Shown one piece after another: positions 1 to 8,627 of a DNA stretch of 64,000 nucleotides. The position numbers were made by a program, and so were the translations under genes. Below the pieces are notes generated by a model. That model did no database searches, was not told where the DNA came from, and worked only from the letters and a program-made list of their open reading frames with translations. Source of the stretch: Streptomyces sp. CCM_MD2014 (GTDB lineage Bacteria; Actinomycetota; Actinomycetes; Streptomycetales; Streptomycetaceae); assembly GCF_000772045.1 (NCBI RefSeq), contig NZ_CP009754.1, forward strand, positions 7,068,001 to 7,132,000, read 5' to 3'. Position 1 is the stretch's first letter. Each line of letters begins with the position of its first letter.

Positions 1-559
1 GGTCCTGCTCTCCGACGAGGCCACCAGCGCCCTCGACCCGGAGACCACCCGCTCCATCCTCCAGCTGCTGCGCGACCTGAACCGGCAGCTCGGACTGACC
101 GTCCTGCTCATCACGCACGAGATGGACGTCGTCAAGAGCGTCTGCGACTCGGCCGCCCTCATGGACCGGGGCCGCATCGTCGAGTCCGGCACGGTCGGCG
201 AACTCCTCGCCACCCCGGGCTCCGAACTGGCCGCCGCGCTCTTCCCGGTCGGCGGCGAGGCCTCCGGCGACGACCGCACCGTGCTCGACGTCACCTTCCA
301 CGGCGAGGCCGCCACCCAGCCGGTCATCTCCCAGCTCTCGCGCACCTACAACATCGACATATCGATCCTCGGTGCCGCCATCGACACCGTCGGCGGCCTC
401 CAGGTCGGCCGGATGCGCATCGAACTGCCCGGCCGCTACGAGGACAACGTCGTGCCCGTCGGCTTCCTGCGCGAACAGGGCCTGCAGATCGACGTGGTGG
501 ACGAGAGGCCCGACGAACCGGCCGCTTTGGCCCCGCTGGTGAAGGAAGGTGCCAAGTGA
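1..559 (+). CDS. metN: Methionine ABC transporter ATP-binding protein MetN, 3' part
   Basis: This is the C-terminal part of the ATPase of the D/L-methionine importer; the 5' end lies outside the window and the frame starts at base 2. The first visible residues are the Walker B and D-loop segment (LLSDEATSALDPETT), followed by the H-loop (LLITHE). The last ~80 residues (VLDVTFHGEAATQPVISQL onward) are a NIL domain, the methionine-sensing regulatory domain typical of MetN. The stop overlaps the GTG start of metI (GTGA), so the two genes are translationally coupled. The order N-I-Q is that of a complete Met importer. Any S-box-type leader would lie upstream and cannot be seen. Confidence 0.95.
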   Translation, partial: VLLSDEATSALDPETTRSILQLLRDLNRQLGLTVLLITHEMDVVKSVCDSAALMDRGRIVESGTVGELLATPGSELAAALFPVGGEASGDDRTVLDVTFHGEAATQPVISQLSRTYNIDISILGAAIDTVGGLQVGRMRIELPGRYEDNVVPVGFLREQGLQIDVVDERPDEPAALAPLVKEGAK

Positions 560-1293
560 CCTGGTCGCAGATGCAGCCGCTGCTGGAACAGGCCTCCTGG
601 GAGACCCTGATCATGGTCGGCTGGTCCACCCTGATCGCCGTCGTCCTCGGGCTCCCGCTCGGCGTGCTCCTCGTCCTCACCGACCGCGGCGGACTGCTGC
701 AGAACGTCCTGGTGAACAAGGTCATCGGGCAGGTCGTGAACATCGGCCGCTCGATGCCGTTCATCATCCTCATGGTCGCGCTGATGAGCTTCACCCGCTG
801 GGTCACCGGCACCACCATCGGCAGCGAGGCCGCGATCGTGCCGCTCGCCATCGGCGGCATCCCGTTCTTCGCGCGGCTCGTCGAGACCGCCGTGCGCGAG
901 GTCGACGGAGGGCTCGTCGAGGCCGTCCAGTCCATGGGCGGCAACACCTGGACCGTCGTACGCAAGGTGCTGGTCCCGGAGGCGCTCCCCTCTCTGATCG
1001 CCTCCACCACGACCACGGTCATCGCCCTCATCGGCTACTCCGCCATGGCCGGCACCGTCGGCGGCGGAGGCCTCGGCGACCTCGCCGTCCGCTACGGCTA
1101 CCAGCGCTTCGAGCCCGGCTTCATGTGGATCACCGTCGCCCTCCTCGCCGTCGCGATCTCGCTGATCCAGTTCGCCGGCGACTACGCGGCCCGCACCCTG
1201 CACCGCCGCGGCGGACGCGGCGGCGCGGGGCCCAGGCTCCGGCTCCTCAAGACCAAGGAGCCCGCGGCGGCCGACGTGAGCAAGGTCGCGTAG
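556..1293 (+). CDS. metI: Methionine ABC transporter permease MetI
   Basis: 245-residue integral membrane permease with about five hydrophobic segments, which passes methionine through the membrane for the MetN ATPase. The EAA-like loop (VDGGLVEAVQSMGGNTWTVV, around residues 115-135) that docks on the ATPase is present. Length and sequence fit the MetI family. The GTG start overlaps the metN stop by 4 bp, which settles the start. A 71-bp gap separates it from the lipoprotein gene metQ. Confidence 0.95.
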   Translation: MTWSQMQPLLEQASWETLIMVGWSTLIAVVLGLPLGVLLVLTDRGGLLQNVLVNKVIGQVVNIGRSMPFIILMVALMSFTRWVTGTTIGSEAAIVPLAIGGIPFFARLVETAVREVDGGLVEAVQSMGGNTWTVVRKVLVPEALPSLIASTTTTVIALIGYSAMAGTVGGGGLGDLAVRYGYQRFEPGFMWITVALLAVAISLIQFAGDYAARTLHRRGGRGGAGPRLRLLKTKEPAAADVSKVA

Positions 1294-1364
1294 CCCGAAT
1301 CCCCTCAAGACTCCCCGTCCGCCACCCGGAACGGGGTCGCACCACCTCAGGAAAGGCACTTTTC

Positions 1365-2192
1365 GTGCGTAACACCGCCAAGATCACCACCGCCGTCCTC
1401 GCCGCCGGAGCCCTCACCCTCGGCCTCAGCGCCTGCGGCTCCGACAAGGACTCCGCCTCCGACACCTCCGGCCCGCTGGTCGTCGCCGCGAGCCCCACCC
1501 CGCACGCCGAGATCCTCGACTACGTCAAGGACAACCTGGCGAAGAAGGCGGGCCTCGACCTCGAGGTCAAGGAGTTCACCGACTACGTCACGCCGAACAC
1601 GGCGACGGAGGACGGCTCCGTGGGGGCCAACTACTTCCAGACCCAGCCCTACCTCGACGACTTCAACAAGAAGAACGGCACCCACATCGTGTCCGTCGTC
1701 GACGTGCACCTGGAACCCCTGGGCCTCTACTCCCACAAGGTGAAGAAGGCCGACGACCTGAAGAGCGGTGCGACCGTCGCCGTCCCCAACGACACCGTCA
1801 ACGAGGGCCGCGCCCTGCAGTTGCTCGCCGCCAACGGGATCATCACCCTCAAGGACGGCGTCGGGACCGCGGCGACTCCCGCGGACATCACCAAGAACCC
1901 GAAGAACCTCGAGTTCAAGGAGCTGGAGGCGGCCCAGACCCCGCGCTCCCTGGACGACGTGGACGCGGCGGTCGTCAACGGCAACTACGCCATCGAGGCC
2001 GACCTGAAGCCGGCCGAGGACGCCCTCGTCCTGGAGAGCGCCAAGGGCAACCCGAACAGCAACCTCCTCGCCGTGAAGGAGGGCCACGAGGACGACCCGC
2101 GCGTCAAGAAGCTCGCGAAGCTCCTCAACTCGCCCGAGGTGAAGAAGTTCATCGAGGACACGTACGACGGCGCTGTCCTGCCCTCGTTCTGA
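1365..2192 (+). CDS. metQ: Methionine-binding lipoprotein MetQ (NlpA family)
   Basis: 275-residue substrate-binding lipoprotein of the methionine importer. The N-terminus is a lipoprotein signal peptide: a basic start, a hydrophobic core, and lipobox LSAC at about residues 20-23. The mature part (VVAASPTPHAEILDYVK ... NYFQTQPYLDDFNK ... NVDAAVVNGNYA-like region) matches the NlpA/MetQ fold. The GTG at 1365 is chosen because it gives the signal peptide directly and follows a GGAAAGG Shine-Dalgarno stretch; the frame is open much further upstream but that overlaps metI. A strong hairpin terminator follows. Confidence 0.95.
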   Translation: MRNTAKITTAVLAAGALTLGLSACGSDKDSASDTSGPLVVAASPTPHAEILDYVKDNLAKKAGLDLEVKEFTDYVTPNTATEDGSVGANYFQTQPYLDDFNKKNGTHIVSVVDVHLEPLGLYSHKVKKADDLKSGATVAVPNDTVNEGRALQLLAANGIITLKDGVGTAATPADITKNPKNLEFKELEAAQTPRSLDDVDAAVVNGNYAIEADLKPAEDALVLESAKGNPNSNLLAVKEGHEDDPRVKKLAKLLNSPEVKKFIEDTYDGAVLPSF

Positions 2193-2234
2193 CCCCGCTC
2201 CCGGCCCGCTCCCCGGGCCGGAACCCCGCGTCAC

Positions 2235-2274
2235 CCACCGGGTCCGCTCCGTGCCTACGGGGCGGACCCGGTGG
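2235..2274 (+). terminator. Hairpin terminator after metNIQ
   Basis: 13-bp perfect stem (2235-2247 with 2262-2274) whose loop holds a further 4-bp stem (CCGT/ACGG). It ends the methionine operon. There is no long U-run, as is common in Streptomyces. Confidence 0.75.
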
Positions 2275-2351
2275 TGTGGTTGAGTGCTTTCATGCTGCAT
2301 GCTGGGCAGTTCGAGCAGGCCCTGACGGTTACACAGGTTACGGAGCGGCGC

Positions 2352-2990
2352 ATGACGAGCACCTTCCCCAACATCTCCATCAGCACGGAGCGGTTGGTGC
2401 TGCGCCCCCTCGACGAGGACGACGTCCCCGCGCTGGCCGCGATGATGAACGACGAGCAGGTCGCCGCCTGGACCCACGCCCCCCAGCCCTTCACCGAGGA
2501 CAACGCCGCCACCTGGATCGGCGAGTACGCCCCCGCCGAGCGCACCGCGGGCCGGGGGCTCGACCTCGCCGTCACCGAGTTCCTCACCCAGCGACTGGTC
2601 GGCGTCATCCGGCTGACCAAGACCAACTGGCACGTACGGGCCACCGAACTCTCGTACATAATCGCCCCCTGGGCCCGGGGTGAGGGGTACGCGTCCGAGG
2701 CGGCGCTCGCCACCGCACAGTGGCTGTTCGGCGACCAGAAGTTCGAACGCGTCGAGCTGCGCACCGCGGCCGACAACACCGCTTCCCAGCAGGTCGCCCA
2801 GAAGATCGGCTGCATCAGCGAGGGTGTCCTGCGCGGCGCCTGCATAGCACGGGTGCGCACCGACGACGGCGTCTGGACGGACGTCCGCACCGACTTCATC
2901 GTGTGGAGCCTGCTGCCGGAGGACCTGGAGGGCACCACCGGACAGCTGACCGACACCGACGGTTTCACCACCTTCACGGACTGGAACTGA
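2352..2990 (+). CDS. GNAT-family N-acetyltransferase (RimJ/RimL-like)
   Basis: 212-residue GNAT-fold protein of the RimJ/RimL-like group. The N-terminus STERLVLRPLDEDD is the classic start of these enzymes. The acetyl-CoA site is a variant of the usual R/Q-x-x-G-x-G/A motif (APWARGEGYASEAA), followed by a C-terminal region ERVELRTAADNTASQQVAQKIG. It probably acetylates an amine, perhaps a protein N-terminus, but the substrate cannot be read from sequence. ATG 2352 is preferred over an upstream in-frame start because GGAG lies 6 nt before it. It stands alone between the met and cobalamin genes. Confidence 0.85.
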   Translation: MTSTFPNISISTERLVLRPLDEDDVPALAAMMNDEQVAAWTHAPQPFTEDNAATWIGEYAPAERTAGRGLDLAVTEFLTQRLVGVIRLTKTNWHVRATELSYIIAPWARGEGYASEAALATAQWLFGDQKFERVELRTAADNTASQQVAQKIGCISEGVLRGACIARVRTDDGVWTDVRTDFIVWSLLPEDLEGTTGQLTDTDGFTTFTDWN

Positions 2991-3102
2991 TACACGGGGC
3001 CCCGCGCCACCTCCGAGCCCGGGCCGCATTGGGTAACCTCTCGGGGCGCGCCCGCGACGGCTCCGCGACCACCACCTGCGAAAACCCTGGAGACTGACGA
3101 CG

Positions 3103-4329
3103 ATGGCCGACCGGGTCACGGTGATCGGCTGGGACGGTTCGCCGCTGACCGCCGCGGCACGCTCCGCACTGGGTGCCGCCACGCTGGTGGCCGGCGCTCC
3201 GCACCACCTGGCACTTCCCGAGGTACCGCCCACCGCCGAACGCATCCGCCTCGGCAGCGTCGCCCTCGCCGCCCGCCGCCTCGCCGCCCATCGCGGTACG
3301 ACCGTCGTACTGGCAGACGGCGACCCCGGCTTCTTCGGCGTCGTACGCACCCTGCGGGCCCCCGAGTTCGGCCTGGAGGTCGAGGTCGTCCCTGCCGTCT
3401 CCTCCGTGGCCGCCGCCTTCGCGCGCGCCGGGATGCCCTGGGACGACGCCCACGTGGTCGTCGCCCACCCCCGCACCCTGCGCCGCGCGGTGAACGTGTG
3501 CCGTGCCCACACCAAGGTCGCCGTCCTCACCTCACCGGGCGCTGGGCCGGCCGAACTCGGGCTGCTGATGGAGGGCGTCCACCGCACCTTCGTCATCTGC
3601 GAGGAACTCGGCACCACCCGCGAACGGGTCACCGTCGTCACCTCCGACAAGGCCGCCGACCACACCTGGCGCGACCCGAACGTGGTCATCGTGGCCGGCG
3701 GAAGCACCGGCCCCGCCACCGCGGGCGACGGCGCCGGCTGGATCGCCGGCCGCGACCCCGCCACCGGACCGCGCGGCTGGTCCCTGCCGGCCGCGGCGTA
3801 CGGCGGCGACCTGGGCGAGGGCGAGACCGACCTGCTCCGCACCGCCCAACTCGCCCGCCTCGGACCGCGTCTGGGCGACCTCGTGTGGGACATCGGCTGC
3901 GGCAGCGGCGCCTTCGCCACCGAGGCCGCCCGCGCCGGCGCCGCCGTCATCGCCGTCGACCGGGACCGGGACGCCTGCGCCCGCACCGAGGCCACCGCAC
4001 GGAGCTTCGGCGTCCAGCTCCAGACCGTGCACGGCAACGCCCCGCACATCCTGGAGAACCTCCCCGAACCGGACGTCGTCCGGGTCGGCGGCGGGGGAGC
4101 GGCCGTGGTCTCCGCGGTCGCCGACCGCCGCCCGCAGCGCATCGTCGCGCACGCCGCGACCCGTGACGCGGCCGAACTCGTCGGCAGGGACCTGACGGAG
4201 CACGGCTATCGCGTCGAGTGCGCCCTGGTGCAGTCCGTCGGACTCGACACCCGGGCCTGGACGGAGACCGAGCGGAGCGTCGCGTTCCTGCTCAGCGGAG
4301 AGATCGTGCGGCGCGAATCACCCCGCTGA
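3103..4329 (+). CDS. cobL: Precorrin-6Y C5,15-methyltransferase (decarboxylating), CobL/CbiET
   Basis: 408-residue fusion of the two activities that methylate C5 and C15 and decarboxylate the corrin ring during cobalamin synthesis. Residues ~1-190 are the CbiE tetrapyrrole methylase domain (VTVIGWDGSPLT start, LADGDPGFFGV). Residues ~245-400 are the CbiT SAM-dependent domain (WDIGCGSGAFATEAARAGA at ~261). Length is normal for CobL. A possible -10 (TAACCT, 3034-3039) gives a leader of about 55 nt. Two further cobalamin genes follow in the same orientation. Confidence 0.93.
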   Translation: MADRVTVIGWDGSPLTAAARSALGAATLVAGAPHHLALPEVPPTAERIRLGSVALAARRLAAHRGTTVVLADGDPGFFGVVRTLRAPEFGLEVEVVPAVSSVAAAFARAGMPWDDAHVVVAHPRTLRRAVNVCRAHTKVAVLTSPGAGPAELGLLMEGVHRTFVICEELGTTRERVTVVTSDKAADHTWRDPNVVIVAGGSTGPATAGDGAGWIAGRDPATGPRGWSLPAAAYGGDLGEGETDLLRTAQLARLGPRLGDLVWDIGCGSGAFATEAARAGAAVIAVDRDRDACARTEATARSFGVQLQTVHGNAPHILENLPEPDVVRVGGGGAAVVSAVADRRPQRIVAHAATRDAAELVGRDLTEHGYRVECALVQSVGLDTRAWTETERSVAFLLSGEIVRRESPR

Positions 4330-4702
4330 GGACCGGCGGCGACCGCGCCCCGTGATCGGTTGTTCATACTGCGCGGGGTAGGCTGGCGGATTGTTGTACC
4401 GCGTGCGGACACCCGGCAGTTCGTCGGGCGATGTCCGTAAAAACCCGTACCTTCGGGGGTGGGTGTGGTACGGCAGAACCGGAGGACGCGCAACGTGGCG
4501 CAGTCCACAGCGGGCCGTCGCGGATCAAGCTGTCGTGGCGGGGGAACGACCGCGACAATGCCACTGAATGGCTTTGTCGTCTTTTCCGGCGGGTCGTTCG
4601 TGCCGCTGGGCACGCACGCTCGTTCTTCACTACGGGGCGGTCGGTGCGCCGTCCCGGGTGAGCTGGTCGTAGAAGCACTAACCGATGGGCGAGGGGTTAC
4701 GC
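4330..4702 (+). promoter_or_regulatory. Hairpin-rich leader upstream of the BluB-CobT fusion
   Basis: 373-bp non-coding stretch. A TAGGCT hexamer at 4379-4384 may be a -10. After it come several inverted repeats: CGGACA+CCCG pairing over 4406-4437; CCGTACC/GGTACGG (4445-4451 with 4467-4473); a nested element with outer stem GAACGACC/GGTCGTTC (4544-4551 with 4592-4599) around CGACAA-T-GCCA pairing with TGGC-T-TTGTCG (4553-4579); and GTGCC/GGCAC at 4600-4613. I do not recognise a known riboswitch. The position before a cobalamin gene makes a regulatory RNA plausible, but hairpins are frequent in GC-rich DNA. Confidence 0.45.
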
Positions 4703-7700
4703 ATGACCGACACCGGCCAGATCCCGGGCGAGGGGCTGCCGGAGAACGCAGGCATGGTGGAGCAGCCGGGCGTCCCCGCACCCGGCGCGTACACCTACCT
4801 CTCCGAGGCCACCGCCGAGGACGAGGACCTGTTGTTGCTGCCGGGAGCCCAGAGTGCCTGGGGCAACGAGGTCGCGCCGCCGGCGCCGGAGCCGGTCGTC
4901 GAGACCGTGCACCAGCCCGGCCCGCACGAGATGTCCGGCCGAGACAGCGGCTCGGTCGACCTCGGCGGAGTCCGCCTGCCCGAACCGGCCCAGGACACCG
5001 CGTCCGCCCCCGCCCCACCGCGCAGGCCCCTGCACCTCGGTCCGCCGATCCCGGACACCTCCGCCAGCCCGGTCCGCTCACTCGCCGACCGGGGGCCCGC
5101 CGACGCGCCGGTACGGCATCCCGGACCGCCGACCGCGGGGCCCGAGTACCTCGATGTCCCGCAGGCCGCCGTGGCGACCCCGCAGGCGGCGGCGCCCTGG
5201 GGGGCACAGCAGGTGCCGCAGGCTCCGGAGACGCCGGTGGACACCGGGGCGGGGCATGCGGAAACGGTTGTTCCGGTACCGGAGCAGCAGCCGGCCGAGC
5301 CGGTGGGCGCCGCCCAGGCGCTCGTGACCCGCGTGGCGACGGAGGCCGTGGCGGCGACCGGCGGGACGCGCGCAGACGCCGGGGAGCCCGGCGAAGCACA
5401 GGAGGCACCGGCGACGGAGACGGCACCCAACGACGCGGCCCAGCCGACCGGTTCCGCGGAGGAAGCGGTACAGGTCCCCGAAGCGGCTCAAGGGACAGCC
5501 ACCGCAGAGCCCGTGACCGAGCCCGCCCAGGCGGCTCCGGACACCGCGGGCGGGCAGGAGGCGGCTGCGGTTCAGGAGCCCCGAGAGGCGGCTGCGGTCC
5601 AGGAGATCCAGGATGCCGCCGCGGTTCAGGGGGCGCCGGAGACGCCCGCTGTTCAGGAAGTCCCGGAGGCCCCCGCGCAGTCGGCTCCGGAAGAAGCGTC
5701 GGCGGAGGGCGCGGCGGAGGCACCGGCCGAAGTGCGGGACGAGGCACCGGCCGAAGCGCCGGCACCGGCCCCGGCAGGAGCACCGCAGGCACTCGGCGAA
5801 CAGCCGGTGGCACACGCCCCCGTGGCCGATGCCCCATCCGCCGACACCCCGCAGGCCGCCGCGCCGCAGGATTCCTCGACCGCCGAGGTGCCCGAGCCCG
5901 GACGCGGCGACGCCCAGGCACCCGACGCGCCCATGGCCGTCGCGGAGCCCGAGGCGTCCGCGCCCGAAGCGTCCGCGCCCGAGGCCGCCGACCCCGAGCC
6001 GTCTCCGGCCCCCGAGCAGCCCGCCCCGGTCCAGCCGGAGCCCGCGCAGCCGGTGCAGCCGGAGGCACAGGGCGCCCCGGGTGAAGCGCCGCGGCCGCAG
6101 CCGGACGTCCACCCCGAGCCGCAGGTCGCCGCCCCGCACCCGTCCCCGGGAACCGATCCGGAACCGCAGCCCGCCGAGACCCCCGCGCCGCAGGCGGTCC
6201 AGGGCCCGCAGTCCCTCATGGACGCCGACGTGCCGCAGGAGCAGGAGCAGGAAGCCGTCCCGGCCGACGGCGCGGCGGAGCCCGCTGAGGCCGACGCGCC
6301 CGCCACCGGCTCCACCGCCGCGCAGCAGCCCGTGCCCGCACCGGTCCCCGACGCCCAGGAACCGCACCTCGCCCAGCCCGTGGGCCAATTCGTCCCCGTC
6401 GACGGCGGCCAGGTGCCCACGACCCCGCACCTCGCGCCCACACCGCCCGAGGCGGTCCTGGTCCCGCCGGAGGCGGCCCCGGCGCCGGAGCCCGTCGCCG
6501 CGGTCCCGGCGGCCGAGGACGCCCCGGCGGCGGTACCGGCGCCCCGCGAGGCCGACCCCGAACTCGTCGCCCAGAGCGTCGACGACCTGGACACCCGCGA
6601 CGCCGGCGAGGACGACCACGCGGCGGAAGCGGCCGAAGCGACCGCCGAGCCGGCCGAGGCGACCGCGGCGCCCGACGCGGCGGCGGAAGCACGGCAGCCC
6701 GCCGGCCCGGCGGCCCCCGCCTACGACGACGCCGAGCGCGAGGCCGTACTGAAGGTCATGCGCGAGCGCCGCGACATCCGCAACGGCTTCCGCAGCGACC
6801 CCATCCCGCACGAGGTCCTGCTCCGGGTCCTGGAGGCCGCGCACACCGCGCCCTCCGTCGGCCACTCGCAGCCCTGGGACTTCGTCGTCATCCGCTCCGC
6901 CGACACCCGCCGCGCCATGCACGAACTGGCGATGCGTCAGCGCGACGCGTACGCCAAGTCGCTGCCCAAGGGCCGGGCCAAGCAGTTCAAGGAACTGAAG
7001 ATCGAGGCGATCCTCGACACCCCGGTCAACATCGTCGTCACCGCCGACCCGACCCGCGGCGGCCGCCACACCCTCGGCCGGCACACGCAGCCGCAGATGG
7101 CGCCGTACTCCTCCGCGCTCGCCGTCGAGAACCTCTGGCTCGCCGCCCGGGCCGAGGGCCTCGGTGTCGGCTGGGTCAGCTTCTTCGACGAGCGCGAGAT
7201 GGTCCGGGCCCTCGGTCTGCCCGAGCATCTGGACATCGTCGCGTACCTGTGCGTCGGCTACGTCGACGAGTTCCCGGACGAGCCCGAGCTGATGCAGGCC
7301 GGCTGGTCCAAGCGCCGGCCGCTGTCCTGGGTGGTCCACGAGGAGACGTACGGCCGTCGCGCCCTGCCCGGCGAGGCGCCGCACGACCTGCTCGCCGAGA
7401 CCGTCGCGCAGATCCGCCCGCTGGACGCCAAGGCACTCGGCGAGGCCTGGGAGCGGCAGAAGCGGATGACCAAGCCGGCCGGCGCGCTCGGCATGCTGGA
7501 GATCATCTCCGCGCAGCTGTCCGGACTGTCCCGGCAGTGCCCGCCGCCCATCCCGGAGCCCGCGGCCGTCGCGGTCTTCGCCGGTGACCACGGCGTGCAC
7601 GCCCAGGGCGTCACCCCCTGGCCGCAGGAGGTCACGGCCCAGATGGTGGCCAACTTCCTGGGCGGGGGGGCCGTCTGCAACGCCTTCGCCACCCAGGTCG

Positions 7701-8437
7701 GCGCCGAGGTGTGCGTCGTGGACGTCGGTGTCGCCACCGACCTGCCCGCCACGCCGGGCCTGCTGCCGCGCAAGGTGCGCGCGGGCACGTCCGACATGAC
7801 CACCGGCGCCGCGATGACCCGCGAGGAGGCCAAGCAGGCCATCGAGGTCGGCATCGAGACCGCCCGCGACCTGGTGGCGGCCGGCAACAAGGCGCTGCTG
7901 ACCGGCGAGATGGGCATCGCGAACACCACCGCGTCCGCCGCGCTCATCTCCGTGTTCACGGGCGCCGACCCGGCCGAGGTCACCGGCCGCGGCACCGGCA
8001 TCAACGACGAGACGCTGGTCCGCAAGACCGAGGTCGTCCGCCGTGCCCTCGAACTCCACCAGCCGGACCCGGCCGACCCGATCGGCGTGCTCGCGGCGAT
8101 CGGCGGCTTCGAGCACGCGGCCATGGTCGGCCTGCTGCTCGGCGGCGCCTCCCTGCGCACCCCGGTGATCCTGGACGGCGTCAGCGCCGGTGCCGCCGCC
8201 CTGGTGGCCCGCGCGATCGCCCCGGAGGTGCTCGCCGCCTGCATCGCCGGTCACCGCAGCGCCGAGCCCGGCCACGTCGCCGCGCTCAACAAGCTGGGCC
8301 TGCGCCCGCTGGTCGACCTTGACCTCCGGCTCGGCGAGGGCACCGGCGCACTGCTCGCCCTCCCGATGGTGCAGAGCACCGCGCGGGCCATGCACGAGGT
8401 GGCGACGTTCGACTCGGCGGGCGTCACCGAAAAGTAG
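4703..8437 (+). CDS. cobT: Fusion: low-complexity N-arm, BluB-like nitroreductase domain and CobT phosphoribosyltransferase
   Basis: 1244-residue protein. Residues 1 to ~670 are low-complexity, very rich in Pro, Ala, Glu and Gln. Residues ~673-880 are a nitroreductase-fold domain of the BluB type (VMRERRDIRNGF, AAHTAPSVGHSQPWDF), which makes the lower ligand 5,6-dimethylbenzimidazole from FMNH2. Residues ~890-1244 are CobT (MTKPAGALG, FAGDHGVHAQGV, EMGIANTTASAAL, GTGIND, LGEGTGALLALP with the catalytic Glu), which activates DMB to alpha-ribazole phosphate. Start ATG 4703 has GAGGGG 6 nt upstream. BluB and CobT catalyse successive steps, so the fusion is logical; the long arm is unexplained. 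Confidence 0.93.
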   Translation: MTDTGQIPGEGLPENAGMVEQPGVPAPGAYTYLSEATAEDEDLLLLPGAQSAWGNEVAPPAPEPVVETVHQPGPHEMSGRDSGSVDLGGVRLPEPAQDTASAPAPPRRPLHLGPPIPDTSASPVRSLADRGPADAPVRHPGPPTAGPEYLDVPQAAVATPQAAAPWGAQQVPQAPETPVDTGAGHAETVVPVPEQQPAEPVGAAQALVTRVATEAVAATGGTRADAGEPGEAQEAPATETAPNDAAQPTGSAEEAVQVPEAAQGTATAEPVTEPAQAAPDTAGGQEAAAVQEPREAAAVQEIQDAAAVQGAPETPAVQEVPEAPAQSAPEEASAEGAAEAPAEVRDEAPAEAPAPAPAGAPQALGEQPVAHAPVADAPSADTPQAAAPQDSSTAEVPEPGRGDAQAPDAPMAVAEPEASAPEASAPEAADPEPSPAPEQPAPVQPEPAQPVQPEAQGAPGEAPRPQPDVHPEPQVAAPHPSPGTDPEPQPAETPAPQAVQGPQSLMDADVPQEQEQEAVPADGAAEPAEADAPATGSTAAQQPVPAPVPDAQEPHLAQPVGQFVPVDGGQVPTTPHLAPTPPEAVLVPPEAAPAPEPVAAVPAAEDAPAAVPAPREADPELVAQSVDDLDTRDAGEDDHAAEAAEATAEPAEATAAPDAAAEARQPAGPAAPAYDDAEREAVLKVMRERRDIRNGFRSDPIPHEVLLRVLEAAHTAPSVGHSQPWDFVVIRSADTRRAMHELAMRQRDAYAKSLPKGRAKQFKELKIEAILDTPVNIVVTADPTRGGRHTLGRHTQPQMAPYSSALAVENLWLAARAEGLGVGWVSFFDEREMVRALGLPEHLDIVAYLCVGYVDEFPDEPELMQAGWSKRRPLSWVVHEETYGRRALPGEAPHDLLAETVAQIRPLDAKALGEAWERQKRMTKPAGALGMLEIISAQLSGLSRQCPPPIPEPAAVAVFAGDHGVHAQGVTPWPQEVTAQMVANFLGGGAVCNAFATQVGAEVCVVDVGVATDLPATPGLLPRKVRAGTSDMTTGAAMTREEAKQAIEVGIETARDLVAAGNKALLTGEMGIANTTASAALISVFTGADPAEVTGRGTGINDETLVRKTEVVRRALELHQPDPADPIGVLAAIGGFEHAAMVGLLLGGASLRTPVILDGVSAGAAALVARAIAPEVLAACIAGHRSAEPGHVAALNKLGLRPLVDLDLRLGEGTGALLALPMVQSTARAMHEVATFDSAGVTEK

Positions 8438-8627
8438 CGGCCGCACGACGCGGGGTCCGGGAGCACGGTGCCGGGCCCCGCGGAGGCTCCCGTGCCCGCA
8501 GTCCCGTCCGCCGGCCGTCCAGCCACCGGACCAGCGGTCCACCCACCGGACCAACCGAGCCCCCACGGGCCGCCCCGCCGTAAAATCCGCACGTCAGCGC
8601 CACCGCCGCAAGAGGAGCCGTCCCCTC

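Noticed and set aside
1347..4142. Very long minus-strand open frame opposite metQ, GNAT and cobL
   Set aside because: It is the shadow of codon bias in plus-strand genes: no start site, repetitive Arg/Ala/Gly composition and no recognisable domain. The same holds for long minus frames at 5078-8566, 47857-51522 and 52320-54977.
4553..4620. GCCACTG within the hairpin, suggesting a cobalamin riboswitch
   Set aside because: The conserved 3' B12 box (AGYCAGGAGACC-like) and the other core elements are missing. A covariance search with the Rfam Cobalamin model would settle it; a significant hit would reverse this.
4495..4702. Small gene starting at GTG 4495 with GGAGG upstream
   Set aside because: The frame does not end before cobT but runs on inside it to 6084, in a frame opened only by the gene's base bias. 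No family is seen.
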